Of a DNA stretch of 64,000 nucleotides, positions 18,496 through 27,347 are shown piece by piece; the first letter of the stretch is position 1, and every line of letters begins with the position of its first letter. Position numbers and translations under genes: made by a program. The notes beneath the pieces were generated by a model. It was not told the DNA's origin, did not search any database, and saw only the letters and a list, made by a program, of their open reading frames with translations. The stretch comes from Phormidium tanganyikae FI6-MK23 (GTDB taxonomy: Bacteria; Cyanobacteriota; Cyanobacteriia; Leptolyngbyales; Leptolyngbyaceae), in the NCBI GenBank assembly GCA_019359175.1, contig JAHHHU010000003.1, positions 62,001 through 126,000 on the forward strand, read 5' to 3'.

Positions 18496-19172
18496 ATCTG
18501 CCCCAGAAAGTAACTCAAATTTAGCTCAAGACAATCCTGCTCAATTACAATCGCGCCTGCAAATTGATCATTAATCGATAGTTCTTGAAGTTTCCAATTC
18601 TGCGATCGAGCTTCAACGGGAATTGTTTTCAAACACGCTCGATCGATTTCTAAGTCTTTTAGCTTTGAAAGTCCCGTACCTGTTGCCTTTAAGAAAGCTT
18701 CTTTGCACGTCCAATACTGAAAAAATAAATCGGGCTGTGCTTGAATCGTTCGAGCTTCGGAAGGAAGGAAGAACCGCTGAACTAAGCCTTCTAGCTGCTC
18801 AACGACTCGAACTTGTTCGATGTCAATCCCGATTGCGCGATCGCGTGTCACTGCATACAAAGCTAAATGCTGTGAGTGCGCCAAATTAAACTGAATCGCT
18901 GACTCTTTCAGAAACGGCTTTCCATACGAACCATAGTGAAATTCTAAACACTCCGGGTCAGTGTGCAAATAACGAGCAAGCAGCGATCGCAAAAATCCCC
19001 GTCCCGCAATAAAGCGCTGCCGATGTTGATCAAACTTAAATCGATCGGCTCTCGATCGTTCATCAATTGAAAGAAGCTCAAACGGGAATGTGATCGCATC
19101 TAAGTTAACTAGCCAAACATGAACATCCGATTCGCCCAAGGTCAAATCTTTCGGGGAATTCTGCCATTTCAT
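18492..19172 (-). CDS. 4'-Phosphopantetheinyl transferase, Sfp/HetI type
   Basis: The 226-aa protein contains the Sfp-family motifs: GIDIEQVRVVEQ (Mg-binding Asp/Glu near 111-115) and FQYWTCKEAFLKATGTGL (WxxKEA, near 153). The N-terminal half has RGFLRSLLARYL and FNLAHSQHLALYAV. It transfers phosphopantetheine from CoA to a Ser on carrier proteins (fatty-acid ACP, NRPS/PKS carriers). Cyanobacteria usually rely on a single Sfp/HetI-type enzyme, so it may activate the two PCP domains of the NRPS at 52608-61342. It sits in a 4-base-overlap operon between a membrane protein and the Rieske oxygenase. Confidence 0.9.
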   Translation of the reverse strand: MKWQNSPKDLTLGESDVHVWLVNLDAITFPFELLSIDERSRADRFKFDQHRQRFIAGRGFLRSLLARYLHTDPECLEFHYGSYGKPFLKESAIQFNLAHSQHLALYAVTRDRAIGIDIEQVRVVEQLEGLVQRFFLPSEARTIQAQPDLFFQYWTCKEAFLKATGTGLSKLKDLEIDRACLKTIPVEARSQNWKLQELSINDQFAGAIVIEQDCLELNLSYFLGQI

Positions 19173-19843
19173 GTCGCAGGCACTTTTTCTGGTGAAACCG
19201 CGATCGATTGTTCGATCGTCGGCGGACGCAACATCAGATAAAGCAACGCTCCGAAGAATGGAACAAATGACAGAATTTTAAACGTTTGAGAGTTTTCTAA
19301 ACCACGTCGTTTAATATCATCCTGCAATAGAACGGGAAACAGCGCACACAACAAACAAAAATCCAAACTCATCACATGAATGAATCGGCTCGTTTGCCAC
19401 TGTTGCACAAAGTTACCCCAATCGCCATTCATCACACCATAGATAAATAAACCAATTCCCCCAAGCGCGATCGCACCTCCAGTAATCCGCGAATCTAGAA
19501 TCTTCAGAAACCAATTTTTCTGTCCGGTAAACGTCGGACTCGGCTGCCGAAAAATCAGATACGGCAGCAGCGAAAACGCCCCAACACCAAACGATCCAAG
19601 CGTAAACAACCAAGCCGGAAGCTTCTGCGATCGACCATCTAAAAACGTGATGCAACTATACGCCATCGGCAAAACGCCCATGATATTAAACAATGCCACG
19701 ATCAGCGGATTGACCCCTGCGATATTGCCCGTTGACAGATTCTTAATCAGGTCGAACGTATCCGGTTGATCCGGTGGCGCAAGCGTAAACGCATACCCAA
19801 CAAATCCAATCCAAACCAGCGTCAACAAGATCTTCTTGCTCAT
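19169..19843 (-). CDS. Conserved membrane protein
   Basis: The 224-aa protein has about five to six hydrophobic segments: residues 5-22, 45-65, 78-98, 118-138, 150-170 and 190-210. It resembles cyanobacterial/plastid-type membrane proteins of unknown function. MGVLPMAYSCITFLDGRSQK and LPAWLFTLGSFGVGAFSLLPYL are distinctive. No catalytic motif is evident. Its ATG-distal end overlaps the transferase start by 4 bases, so translation is coupled. A role in pigment or lipid metabolism is possible from the Rieske neighbour but unproven. Confidence 0.75.
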   Translation of the reverse strand: MSKKILLTLVWIGFVGYAFTLAPPDQPDTFDLIKNLSTGNIAGVNPLIVALFNIMGVLPMAYSCITFLDGRSQKLPAWLFTLGSFGVGAFSLLPYLIFRQPSPTFTGQKNWFLKILDSRITGGAIALGGIGLFIYGVMNGDWGNFVQQWQTSRFIHVMSLDFCLLCALFPVLLQDDIKRRGLENSQTFKILSFVPFFGALLYLMLRPPTIEQSIAVSPEKVPAT

Positions 19844-19853
19844 CTCAATCCCT

Positions 19854-20474
19854 TTAAACTTCAGCGACGGTCTGCCCTATGCTAATAGCAGTCAGAACAC
19901 CAAGCAACTGATCGATCGGCGTAAGATAGCGATCGTTCAGATCAATCTCTACCGTTCCATCCGCTTGAAGCGCCAAAAATCGCCAAATCTGCCCAGTCGT
20001 GACAGAACCGTAAACCGACCGCGATCGCAGTTTTGGATCAGCCTGATTGACCAAATGCGCTGCGTACATCGTTGCAACACATTGAGCAATTCCCGCGTTG
20101 ATGTTTTCGTTTTTTGCTTCGATCACAACCGCGATCGGAGATCTGATCGATAAACGATCGGGATTTGCAGTCAAAATAAAATCGCAATACCCATTCAGTC
20201 CAAGTTCTGAATTCACATCAAAATTCGTGCCAGAGAACAAACTAATCTCAGGATGCAGAGTCACGATCTCGCTCAAAATCGGTGCAATCAGATACTCACT
20301 TCGCGCTTTTTCGGTGTTAATTGCAGACGCGATCGGAGCAAACCGATGCAGAGCCTCCTGCAAAAAAGCACTTGGTGCGATCGCAGGCGCTTGAATCAGT
20401 GAATCAACAGATTTCAGCGTTGTAATGCCGAGCGGTGCAAGTTTATCGATCGAGGTGAAGTCGCTGTAAGACAT
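19854..20474 (-). CDS. PD-(D/E)XK-like hypothetical protein
   Basis: The 206-aa protein is soluble. The central segment LNGYCDFILTANP followed by AVVIEAKNENINAGIAQCVA reads as the D ... ExK core and alpha-helix of restriction-endonuclease-like folds. The N-terminal INTEKARSEYLIAPILSEIV fits the conserved helix with Arg/Glu seen in cyanobacterial homologues annotated as hypothetical or type I R-like N-terminal domain proteins. No methylase is adjacent, so it is not a classical restriction system. It is ten bases upstream of the membrane-protein gene, the first gene of the operon ending with the Rieske oxygenase. Confidence 0.7.
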   Translation of the reverse strand: MSYSDFTSIDKLAPLGITTLKSVDSLIQAPAIAPSAFLQEALHRFAPIASAINTEKARSEYLIAPILSEIVTLHPEISLFSGTNFDVNSELGLNGYCDFILTANPDRLSIRSPIAVVIEAKNENINAGIAQCVATMYAAHLVNQADPKLRSRSVYGSVTTGQIWRFLALQADGTVEIDLNDRYLTPIDQLLGVLTAISIGQTVAEV

Positions 20475-20515
20475 CGCTCTAAACTGGAAACAAGCACATC
20501 TATTGTAAGTAACTT

Positions 20516-20842
20516 ATGGCAGAAACAACGTATGGAGTCGTTTTGGTGACGGCTGCATCGAAACCCGAAGCAGAAATGATTGCTCGATCGCTGATTTCAG
20601 CAAGGTTAGCGGCTTGTGTAACACTCCTTCCGGTGCAGTCAATTTACACTTGGCAAGACGAGATTGAACAAGCAGAAGAATGGCAATTAATCATCAAATC
20701 CAAGCTCGATCGCTTTCCTGATCTCGAAGCGAAAATTTGCGAACTCCATTCCTACGAAGTGCCCGAAATCATCGCGCTTCCGATCGTAGCGGGTTCGCAA
20801 CCTTATCTACAGTGGATTTCTCAGCAGGTTACGCCGCAATGA
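20516..20842 (+). CDS. cutA: CutA divalent-cation tolerance protein
   Basis: The 108-aa protein shows the CutA pattern: YGVVLVTAASKPEAEMIARSLISARLAACVTLLP, then YTWQDEIEQAEEWQLIIKSK and LHSYEVPEIIALPIVAGSQPYLQWI. Length is normal for the family, a cytosolic trimer with a ferredoxin-like fold related to PII. It was linked to copper tolerance in E. coli; its role in cyanobacteria is unsettled. The TGA overlaps the start of the acetyltransferase (ATGA), so the two are coupled. Confidence 0.95.
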   Translation: MAETTYGVVLVTAASKPEAEMIARSLISARLAACVTLLPVQSIYTWQDEIEQAEEWQLIIKSKLDRFPDLEAKICELHSYEVPEIIALPIVAGSQPYLQWISQQVTPQ

Positions 20843-21321
20843 TCCGAAACGCAGTTGAATCCGATTTACCCGCGATCGTTGAAATCTATAATCATGCCGT
20901 CGCCATAAAAATTGTCACCGCTGATGTGGAACCTGTCACCGTTGAAAGTCGATTCGCTTGGTTTCACAGTCATTCGAGCCAATATCCGCTTTGGGTCTTA
21001 GAGCGAGAAAATGCAATCGCGGGATGGTTCGGCTTGCGAATGTTCTACGGACGAGAAGCCTATCAATCGACCGCTGAAATTAGCTTATACGTTGCCCCTC
21101 AATTTCAACGGCAAGGAGTTGGACAGACTTTAGTAAGCCATGTGATCTCACAATGTCCGAAACTTGAGATTCATACGCTACTTGCGATCGCGTTTGCCGA
21201 AAACCAACCGAGTGTCGTTTTATTGAAAAAATTCGGGTTCGAGCAATGGGGATATTTGCCGCAGGTGGCGCGATCGTGGGATGTCGATCGAGATGTCATC
21301 ATTCTGGGTCGAAAAGTCTGA
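20839..21321 (+). CDS. GNAT family N-acetyltransferase, PAT/Bar-like
   Basis: The 160-aa product from the ATG at 20839 (the frame is open further upstream, but this start overlaps the cutA stop and fits the family). It begins MIRNAVESDLPAIVEIYNHAV, the usual start of phosphinothricin-acetyltransferase-like GNATs. The acetyl-CoA site is ISLYVAPQFQRQGVGQTLV (QRQGVG at about 93-98), followed by NQPSVVLLKKFGFEQWG. It acetylates an unknown amine substrate. Translationally coupled to cutA. Confidence 0.88.
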   Translation: MIRNAVESDLPAIVEIYNHAVAIKIVTADVEPVTVESRFAWFHSHSSQYPLWVLERENAIAGWFGLRMFYGREAYQSTAEISLYVAPQFQRQGVGQTLVSHVISQCPKLEIHTLLAIAFAENQPSVVLLKKFGFEQWGYLPQVARSWDVDRDVIILGRKV

Positions 21322-21337
21322 CTCGCACTTTCCTGCC

Positions 21338-21690
21338 TTAGCTTTGTGCAGGCTCATTGATTTGCTGTTGAAGTTGTTGAACTTCCTCGATCGATAACCC
21401 TGTTCCACGAGCAACAGCTTCGATCGATAAACCATCTCGCAAAAAGTTGAGTGCGATCTCCTGCGCCTTTTCTTTCTGAATCGAACGATAAATCACAGAT
21501 TCCTGCATAATGTCCCTCTGTACTAATCGCTGAATTACGTCGTCTTCTAATCTTAACCCAGCCAAAATCGCTGAGGCTGCCATCAAATAAATTTGCTTGT
21601 ATTGTGAAGTTCTCAATCTGATCCACAATTTGAGTCACTTACCGCAACATTCCTTCTGGACTTTCGCTCTGTCCCAATGTTGAATTCGTC
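21338..21690 (-). pseudogene. Decayed Rpn-type nuclease/transposase-like gene
   Basis: The intact 3' part (21338-21628) gives LMAASAILAGLRLEDDVIQR and IMQESVIYRSI, the C-terminal pattern of cyanobacterial Rpn/PD-(D/E)XK recombination-promoting nucleases. Reading upstream on the same strand in another frame gives ESPEGMLR, then an in-frame stop (TTA on the plus strand at 21639-21641), then VTQIVDQIE. So one stop and one frameshift lie within a recognisable family segment. The N-terminal catalytic region is absent before ldpA. Hence a remnant, not an active nuclease. Confidence 0.7.
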
Positions 21691-21801
21691 GATCGAGTAC
21701 AGCTTGATCCTTCTTTGCAAGGGCGTTCGTTCTTCTAACGGTTGACCTTATTCACAAAAAATTATTGCCAAAAATCACGCTGACCGCATTAGCATAGAGG
21801 A

Positions 21802-22908
21802 GTGACTGATTTTTACTCGCCCCAACGATCGCTACAACAAGGACACTGGTTCAAACTGATTTGTGGAGCCAGTTTCCAGCATCTACCCGCCATTCGCACG
21901 CTCGCTTTAGTTTATGCGCTTGCCGGGGCAGATTGTATTGATGTTGCCGCCGATCCTGCGATCGTTTCTACCGCACGAGAAGCACTCGCTGTCGCAAACC
22001 AGCTTTCTGATCAAGCCCGCGATCGCGGTTATCGCCCGTCTCTTCCTTGGCTCATGGTCAGCCTAAACGACGGTGAAGATCCACACTTTCGCAAAGCAGA
22101 ATTTGATTCGGCAATCTGTCCGCCCGATTGCTCAAGACCGTGTGAATCGATTTGTCCCGCCCAAGCGATTCATCACTTTGGAGTAATTGACGATCGCTGT
22201 TATGGTTGCGGTCGCTGTGTGCCGATTTGTCCGATCGAGCAAATCAAAACGAGATCGTATGTCTACACGCCCGAAGTGATCTCGTCGATGTTGCTGCAAG
22301 CCGGAATTGATGCGATCGAAATTCATACCCAAGTCGGGCGATTTGACGACTTCCGCAGATTGTGGAACTCGATCGCGCCTTGGGTCGATCGTTTAAAACT
22401 CATCGCGATTAGCTGCCCGGACGGAGAGGATTTGATCGACTATCTGCGATCGCTATACGAATTGATTCATCCCTTGCCTTGCGAATTAATTTGGCAGACT
22501 GATGGCAGACCGATGAGCGGCGATATTGGCGACGGAGCAACTCGCGCTTGTGTAAAACTGGGGCAAAAAGTTCTTGCCGCAGACATACCCGGATATGTTC
22601 AACTCGCAGGAGGCACGAATCGGCACACTGTACCAAAGTTAGAAATGATAGGAATGTTGCACAATAGAGATAGTACGTTCGTTTCGAGATGGGTTTCTGG
22701 AATTGCTTACGGTAGCTACGCTCGGAGTCTACTGTCACCTGTCCTTAATCAGTTAGAAGCGATGGAGATGATGCCCTTAAGCCGTCGATCGACCGTTTTA
22801 CCCTGCACAATCGAAACTGTTCCTGATCTTCTCTGGCAAGCCGTTGACTTTGCCGTACCTCTGGTCAACCAAATTAAATCACCAAATCGTATCCTACAAG
22901 TGATTTAA
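21802..22908 (+). CDS. ldpA: Circadian input protein LdpA (Fe-S)
   Basis: The 368-aa protein starts at GTG with GAGG just upstream. The start (V)TDFYSPQRSLQQGHWFKLIC matches the family N-terminus. Cysteines in CPPDCSRPCESICPAQ and CYGCGRCVPICPI (about 102-140) provide two [4Fe-4S] sites of ferredoxin type. Family knowledge: LdpA adjusts circadian period to light/redox state by sensing the redox of the electron-transport chain and interacting with the clock. It is followed by a strong terminator and then the R3H ATPase, a neighbourhood seen in other cyanobacteria. Confidence 0.92.
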   Translation: MTDFYSPQRSLQQGHWFKLICGASFQHLPAIRTLALVYALAGADCIDVAADPAIVSTAREALAVANQLSDQARDRGYRPSLPWLMVSLNDGEDPHFRKAEFDSAICPPDCSRPCESICPAQAIHHFGVIDDRCYGCGRCVPICPIEQIKTRSYVYTPEVISSMLLQAGIDAIEIHTQVGRFDDFRRLWNSIAPWVDRLKLIAISCPDGEDLIDYLRSLYELIHPLPCELIWQTDGRPMSGDIGDGATRACVKLGQKVLAADIPGYVQLAGGTNRHTVPKLEMIGMLHNRDSTFVSRWVSGIAYGSYARSLLSPVLNQLEAMEMMPLSRRSTVLPCTIETVPDLLWQAVDFAVPLVNQIKSPNRILQVI

Positions 22909-22948
22909 CATACACCAGAGAGAAATCAAGATCCCCTAACCTAATCAC

Positions 22949-22974
22949 AAGACAGGTTTTCCTGTCTTTTTCTC
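22949..22974 (+). terminator. Rho-independent terminator after ldpA
   Basis: An 8-bp perfect stem AAGACAGG/CCTGTCTT with a TTTT loop (22949-22968) runs directly into TTTCTC. It separates ldpA from the R3H ATPase gene 22 bases downstream, so the ATPase gene needs read-through or its own promoter. Confidence 0.8.
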
Positions 22975-22989
22975 CCAGATTCAGAACAC

Positions 22990-24822
22990 ATGGCAGAACA
23001 TAGTTCCGTTCCTTTGGCTCAATCCGATTCCTTCTCACCTGACCGCGAACTGACCGCTACAGATGAAAACCGGATGCAAATTACCGACGATTTAACGAAA
23101 CTTTTAGATATCCTTCCGACTCATTTACGCGATCGCTTAGTTCAACATCCCCAACTCGATCGCTTAGTCGAAGTCGTGATGGACTTAGGACGCTTCCCTG
23201 AAGCCCGTTTCCCTGGCAAAGCTGAATACCTGTCCGAAACACCAATTACGAAAGAAGATTTGGCAGAAAGTACGCGAAGAGTCGGGGATTTTGGTGGCGA
23301 CAATCGCGCGGGAATCGAGAAAACCTTGCACCGAATCAGCGCCATTCGGAATCGTCGCGGTGAAGTGATTGGCTTAACCTGCCGGGTTGGACGGGCGATT
23401 TTTGGCACGATCGGGATGATTCGTGATTTGGTTGAAAGTGGTCGATCGATTCTGATGCTCGGTCGTCCGGGTGTGGGTAAAACGACAGCACTGCGAGAAA
23501 TTGCGCGAGTGTTGGCGGATGAACTCGATAAGCGCGTCGTCATTATCGATACTTCAAACGAGATTGCTGGCGATGGAGATGTTCCGCATCCCGCGATCGG
23601 TCGCGCGCGTCGAATGCAGGTGTCTCGTCCCGAACTTCAACATCAGGTGATGATCGAAGCGGTCGAGAACCACATGCCCGAAGTCATCGTGATCGATGAA
23701 ATCGGAACCGAATTGGAAGCGCTGGCGGCAAGAACGATCGCGGAACGTGGGGTTCAACTCGTCGGAACGGCTCACGGGAACAAGCTCGAAAACTTGATCA
23801 AAAACCCAACGCTTTCGGATCTCATTGGTGGGATTCAATCGGTGACGCTCGGTGACGAAGAAGCCCGCAGACGTGGCACACAGAAGAGTGTTCTTGAACG
23901 TAAAGCACCGCCAACGTTTGATATCGCGGTCGAAATGATGGAGCGGCAATCGTGGGTTGTGCATGAGGAAGTGTCGGATACGATCGACATTCTCTTGCGC
24001 GGCAAACAACCGAGTCCCCAAACCCGTACCACCGACGATGAAGGCAACATCACCGTCACACACGAAACGCCTGTTGCTCCCGAACCTCGGAGCCGTTCGC
24101 AAGCCGTTCCCGAAATTGGCAACTTCTTTTCGGGTCAAGCACGGGGCTGGCGATCGTCAGGTCGAATGAAAGCGGTTGCGGGTCAAAACACGAGTCAAAA
24201 TAATGTGCGATCGCTGACTCCCGAACAGCAGTCCTTTGAACGAATGCTGGATGAGTCTTTGGGGCGCAGTTTTGACGCGATGGAATCCGAGTCGTTTCCA
24301 GGGCCAAACGGCGAAGAACTGCCGCTGCACGTTTATCCGTATGGCGTGAGTCGGCAGCAACTCGATCAAGTGATTCAAACGCTGAATCTCCCGGTGCTGT
24401 TGACAAAGGATATGGAGGGAGCCGATGCGGTGTTGGCGCTACGATCGCACGTCAAGAACCACGCGAAACTGAGACATCTCGCCAAAACGCGCCAGATTCC
24501 AATCCACACAGTCAAATCCAACAGCGTGCCGCAAATTGCGATCGCGCTTCGACGAGTGCTGCACATGGACGAACCAGGCGCACCGGGCGAAGCAGAATTA
24601 AGTCTGATTGCGCGTGGAGACAATGAGGATGAGATCGAAGCGCTCGAAGAAGCTCGGTTAGCGGTCGAACAGATTGTGATTCCAAAAGGTCAGCCTGTGG
24701 AATTGCTTCCGCGATCGGCAACGGTGCGAAAGATGCAGCACGAATTAGTGGAGCATTATCGCCTGAAGTCGCGGAGTTTTGGCGAGGAGCCGAATCGACG
24801 CTTGCGGATTTATCCCGCTTAG
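22990..24822 (+). CDS. R3H-domain AAA ATPase, Ycf45-like
   Basis: The 610-aa protein has a AAA/SpoIIIAA-like ATPase core: [20 protein letters not shown] (Walker A, ~157-164), [14 protein letters not shown] (Walker B) and VGTAHGN. At the C-terminus is an R3H nucleic-acid-binding motif, [17 protein letters not shown], then [13 protein letters not shown]. Homologues include the plastid ORF ycf45. Presumed function: ATP-driven binding of single-stranded nucleic acid in the cytosol; the exact role is unknown. The middle (~345-430) is low-complexity and probably disordered. It lies downstream of ldpA, separated by a terminator. Confidence 0.9.
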   Translation: MAEHSSVPLAQSDSFSPDRELTATDENRMQITDDLTKLLDILPTHLRDRLVQHPQLDRLVEVVMDLGRFPEARFPGKAEYLSETPITKEDLAESTRRVGDFGGDNRAGIEKTLHRISAIRNRRGEVIGLTCRVGRAIFGTIGMIRDLVESGRSILMLGRPGVGKTTALREIARVLADELDKRVVIIDTSNEIAGDGDVPHPAIGRARRMQVSRPELQHQVMIEAVENHMPEVIVIDEIGTELEALAARTIAERGVQLVGTAHGNKLENLIKNPTLSDLIGGIQSVTLGDEEARRRGTQKSVLERKAPPTFDIAVEMMERQSWVVHEEVSDTIDILLRGKQPSPQTRTTDDEGNITVTHETPVAPEPRSRSQAVPEIGNFFSGQARGWRSSGRMKAVAGQNTSQNNVRSLTPEQQSFERMLDESLGRSFDAMESESFPGPNGEELPLHVYPYGVSRQQLDQVIQTLNLPVLLTKDMEGADAVLALRSHVKNHAKLRHLAKTRQIPIHTVKSNSVPQIAIALRRVLHMDEPGAPGEAELSLIARGDNEDEIEALEEARLAVEQIVIPKGQPVELLPRSATVRKMQHELVEHYRLKSRSFGEEPNRRLRIYPA

Positions 24823-24874
24823 AACTGGGAGTTTGGTAGACTCAATATCTGCCAAACTTCTAGTTTTTTCGATC

Positions 24875-25957
24875 ATGCTTGAGTTTATTCGCTCTGATCT
24901 GGCTCAATTTGCGGCATACAACACGCAGCACACAGACAATTCACATCTCGATTATCCCGATCGCTTAGATGTGAACGAAAATCCGTATGATCTGCCCGAA
25001 GAACTCAAGCAAAAACTCGCTTGGAGTTGGCAAACAGAAATCGAATCCAATCGATATCCCGATGGCGGATATCTGACGCTGAAAGATGCGATCGTGCAAT
25101 ACGTCAACGAAAACGCACATTCAGAATTGACGAATACCCATATTTCAGTCGGTAACGGTTCAGATGAATTAATTCGATCGCTGTTGATCGCTACTTGTCT
25201 CAACGGCGAAGGCTCGGTCTTAGTTGCGAATCCGACGTTTTCTATGTATGGAATTTTGGCGAAAACGTTGGGCATTCCGGTGATCAGTGTTGATCGTTCT
25301 CCGAGCGACTTTGAAATTGATCTCACTGCGGCACAAACCGCGATCGACACTCATCCGATCCGGGTGGTCTTCGTCGTACATCCGAATTCTCCGACTGGAA
25401 ACGCACTGACAGAATCGGAAATTCAATGGTTGCGAAGTTTGCCGCAAAACATTCTCGTTGTGATCGATGAAGCGTATTTCGAGTTTAGTCAAACCACTCT
25501 TGCAGGAGAACTCCCGCAGCATCCAAATTGGGTGATTTTACGAACGTTTTCTAAAGCGTTTCGATTGGCAGCGCATCGAGTCGGATACGCGATCGCACAT
25601 CCTGAACTGATCGAAGCGCTGGAAAAAATGCGACTGCCGTTCAATCTACCGAGTTTCTCGATCGCTGCTGCGCGGATTGCACTATCAGAACGGCATTCTT
25701 TATTGTCAGTCGTCGCGGAGTTACTCAATCAGCGATCGCAGTTACAGCAACGATTAAAGCAGCTTCCAACCTTACAAACTTGGGACAGTGCTGCGAATTT
25801 CATTTATGCGCGATCGTCGAAAGATTTAGCCGAATTGTGCGATCGGCTCAGACAGCAAGGAACTGTGATTCGTCATACAGGTGGCGGATTGCGAATCACG
25901 ATCGGAACACCCGACGAAAATCAGCGAATGTTCGATCGACTTTCTACACTGCTGTAG
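24875..25957 (+). CDS. hisC: Histidinol-phosphate aminotransferase
   Basis: 360 aa from the ATG at 24875. The frame is open to 24779, but that would overlap the R3H gene and add a segment foreign to the family. Class I/II PLP aminotransferase motifs: [61 protein letters not shown], and the PLP lysine in [18 protein letters not shown] (Lys ~225). It converts imidazole-acetol phosphate and glutamate to histidinol phosphate. Other his genes are not linked except hisG at 39747. Confidence 0.93.
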   Translation: MLEFIRSDLAQFAAYNTQHTDNSHLDYPDRLDVNENPYDLPEELKQKLAWSWQTEIESNRYPDGGYLTLKDAIVQYVNENAHSELTNTHISVGNGSDELIRSLLIATCLNGEGSVLVANPTFSMYGILAKTLGIPVISVDRSPSDFEIDLTAAQTAIDTHPIRVVFVVHPNSPTGNALTESEIQWLRSLPQNILVVIDEAYFEFSQTTLAGELPQHPNWVILRTFSKAFRLAAHRVGYAIAHPELIEALEKMRLPFNLPSFSIAAARIALSERHSLLSVVAELLNQRSQLQQRLKQLPTLQTWDSAANFIYARSSKDLAELCDRLRQQGTVIRHTGGGLRITIGTPDENQRMFDRLSTLL

Positions 25958-25958
25958 C

Positions 25959-25987
25959 AAAAAAGAGCCTACAACTTGTAAGCTCTT
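25959..25987 (-). terminator. Terminator between convergent hisC and the small membrane-protein gene
   Basis: Inverted repeat AAGAGC (25963-25968)/GCTCTT (25982-25987) with extra pairing CTAC/GTAA inside. Read on the minus strand it is followed by TTTTTT, so it best terminates the minus-strand gene at 26014. It may also act on hisC, whose stop lies at 25957. Confidence 0.7.
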
Positions 25988-26013
25988 GAAAATCTTTGAA
26001 TAAACAATGAAGT

Positions 26014-26154
26014 CTAACCAAGCAGATATGCAGATTTAAGCGCCCAGAAGATCAGTACTGTAATACTTCCTAAAATCAGGGTGGCAGAAATTCCAATTAC
26101 CAAAGGACTATCTGCACCTTCAAATTTCATAATGCCGCGATTCAGGTCTGACAT
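26014..26154 (-). CDS. Small single-helix membrane protein (46 aa)
   Basis: The frame is open to 26232, but the inner start MSDLNRGIMKFEGADS (26154) gives a clean polar N-terminus followed by one membrane helix, LVIGISATLILGSITVLIFW, and a short tail ALKSAYLLG. This is the shape of cyanobacterial small subunits of photosynthetic or NDH-1 complexes. I cannot assign it to a named subunit. The dedicated terminator downstream and isolated position support a real gene. Confidence 0.65.
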   Translation of the reverse strand: MSDLNRGIMKFEGADSPLVIGISATLILGSITVLIFWALKSAYLLG

Positions 26155-26345
26155 AATTGACACGCTCCAACACAACAACTCGGTGATTAACTTAAGCCTA
26201 ATCAGGAATTTTTGTTCGCCCTTCTTTCTCAAGCATTATTTTATCTTTCTGTTTCGATAAATTTATATAATCGCTCCAGCAAAGTTTCTGCGCCAATTCT
26301 GCCTCTAGCGGTCAAGATGGTGAAGCAAATTACCTAGACCCCCGG

Positions 26346-27260
26346 ATGAATTGGATCGTCCTTGAGATCGCAATGCTCTCGATCGCGCTCATTCTCTTAG
26401 AACTCGCTCTTAGAATTTTCTTCGGCTTCGGTGATCCGCTGCTTTACATTGCAGATGCCGAAATCGGCTATTTGCTGGCTCCAAATCAATCCGTGCGGCG
26501 ATTTGGGAATCGCATCGAAATCAATCAGTACTCGATGCGATCGCGCAAATTTACCCCGAAACCGGAGATCGGCACAAAGCGCGTTCTGATGATTGGCGAT
26601 TCGATTATCAATGGCGGATGGTGGACGGATCAAAAAGAAGTCGTTTCGGAATTAGTCATGCGATCGAATGAGCGATCGCTAGAAGTTCTCAACGCCTCAG
26701 CGAATTCTTGGTCGCCTCGAAATGAACTCGCCTATCTCAAACGATTCGGAACCTTCAATGCAGATGTGATTGTCTTGGTGATTAACACCGATGATTTATT
26801 TGGTACACCGCCGACATCGCTAGGAGTAGGACGAGATCGCAACTATCCAGATCGCAAACCGATGAGCGCAATTGTCGAAGTGGTCGATCGCTATCTCTTA
26901 CCCGCACCGAAACTGCCTGCTGAACTGAAACAGATTCAATCTGAATCCGGCGATCGAGTCGGCATCAATCTAGACGCGATTCAGCAAATTCGGAACATTG
27001 CGAATCAAAACAACGCAAAATTCGTCTTAGCAATGACCCCACTTTTACGAGAACTCACACCCCCCGGATCACGCGATTACGAAATTACTGCACGTCAGCG
27101 ACTCATAGAAATGACCCAAGCAGAGCAAATTCAGTACATCGATTTCCTGCCGATTTTTCAGGCTGAGTCCACTCAAGCTCAAAAACTTTACCGAGATCAT
27201 ATCCATCTCAGCTCCAGCGGAAATCGTCTTTTAAGCGATCGAATTCGTCAATCAATTTAA
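26346..27260 (+). CDS. Membrane-anchored SGNH/GDSL hydrolase
   Basis: The 304-aa protein has an N-terminal membrane helix (residues 5-28) that probably anchors it with the catalytic domain outside the cytoplasm. Catalytic blocks: RVLMIGDSIINGGWW (nucleophile Ser ~86), NASANSWSPRNELAYL (Gly/Asn block), VIVLVINTDDLF and YRDHIHLSSSGNRLL (Asp-x-x-His, ~285). It is probably an esterase or acetyl hydrolase on envelope glycans or lipids. It precedes the GH25 muramidase by 87 bases on the same strand, suggesting a cell-wall context. Confidence 0.87.
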   Translation: MNWIVLEIAMLSIALILLELALRIFFGFGDPLLYIADAEIGYLLAPNQSVRRFGNRIEINQYSMRSRKFTPKPEIGTKRVLMIGDSIINGGWWTDQKEVVSELVMRSNERSLEVLNASANSWSPRNELAYLKRFGTFNADVIVLVINTDDLFGTPPTSLGVGRDRNYPDRKPMSAIVEVVDRYLLPAPKLPAELKQIQSESGDRVGINLDAIQQIRNIANQNNAKFVLAMTPLLRELTPPGSRDYEITARQRLIEMTQAEQIQYIDFLPIFQAESTQAQKLYRDHIHLSSSGNRLLSDRIRQSI

Positions 27261-27347
27261 TCGTCTTTTCAAGCCATCTCAGGCAAACTTGGGGAATCCT
27301 GACATCCGATCGTGAATGTACCATAGCAAGGTTTAGAGGTTTGAAGT

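Noticed and set aside
19854-20474. Restriction-modification system
   Set aside because: A PD-(D/E)XK-like pattern is seen but no methylase or specificity gene lies nearby.
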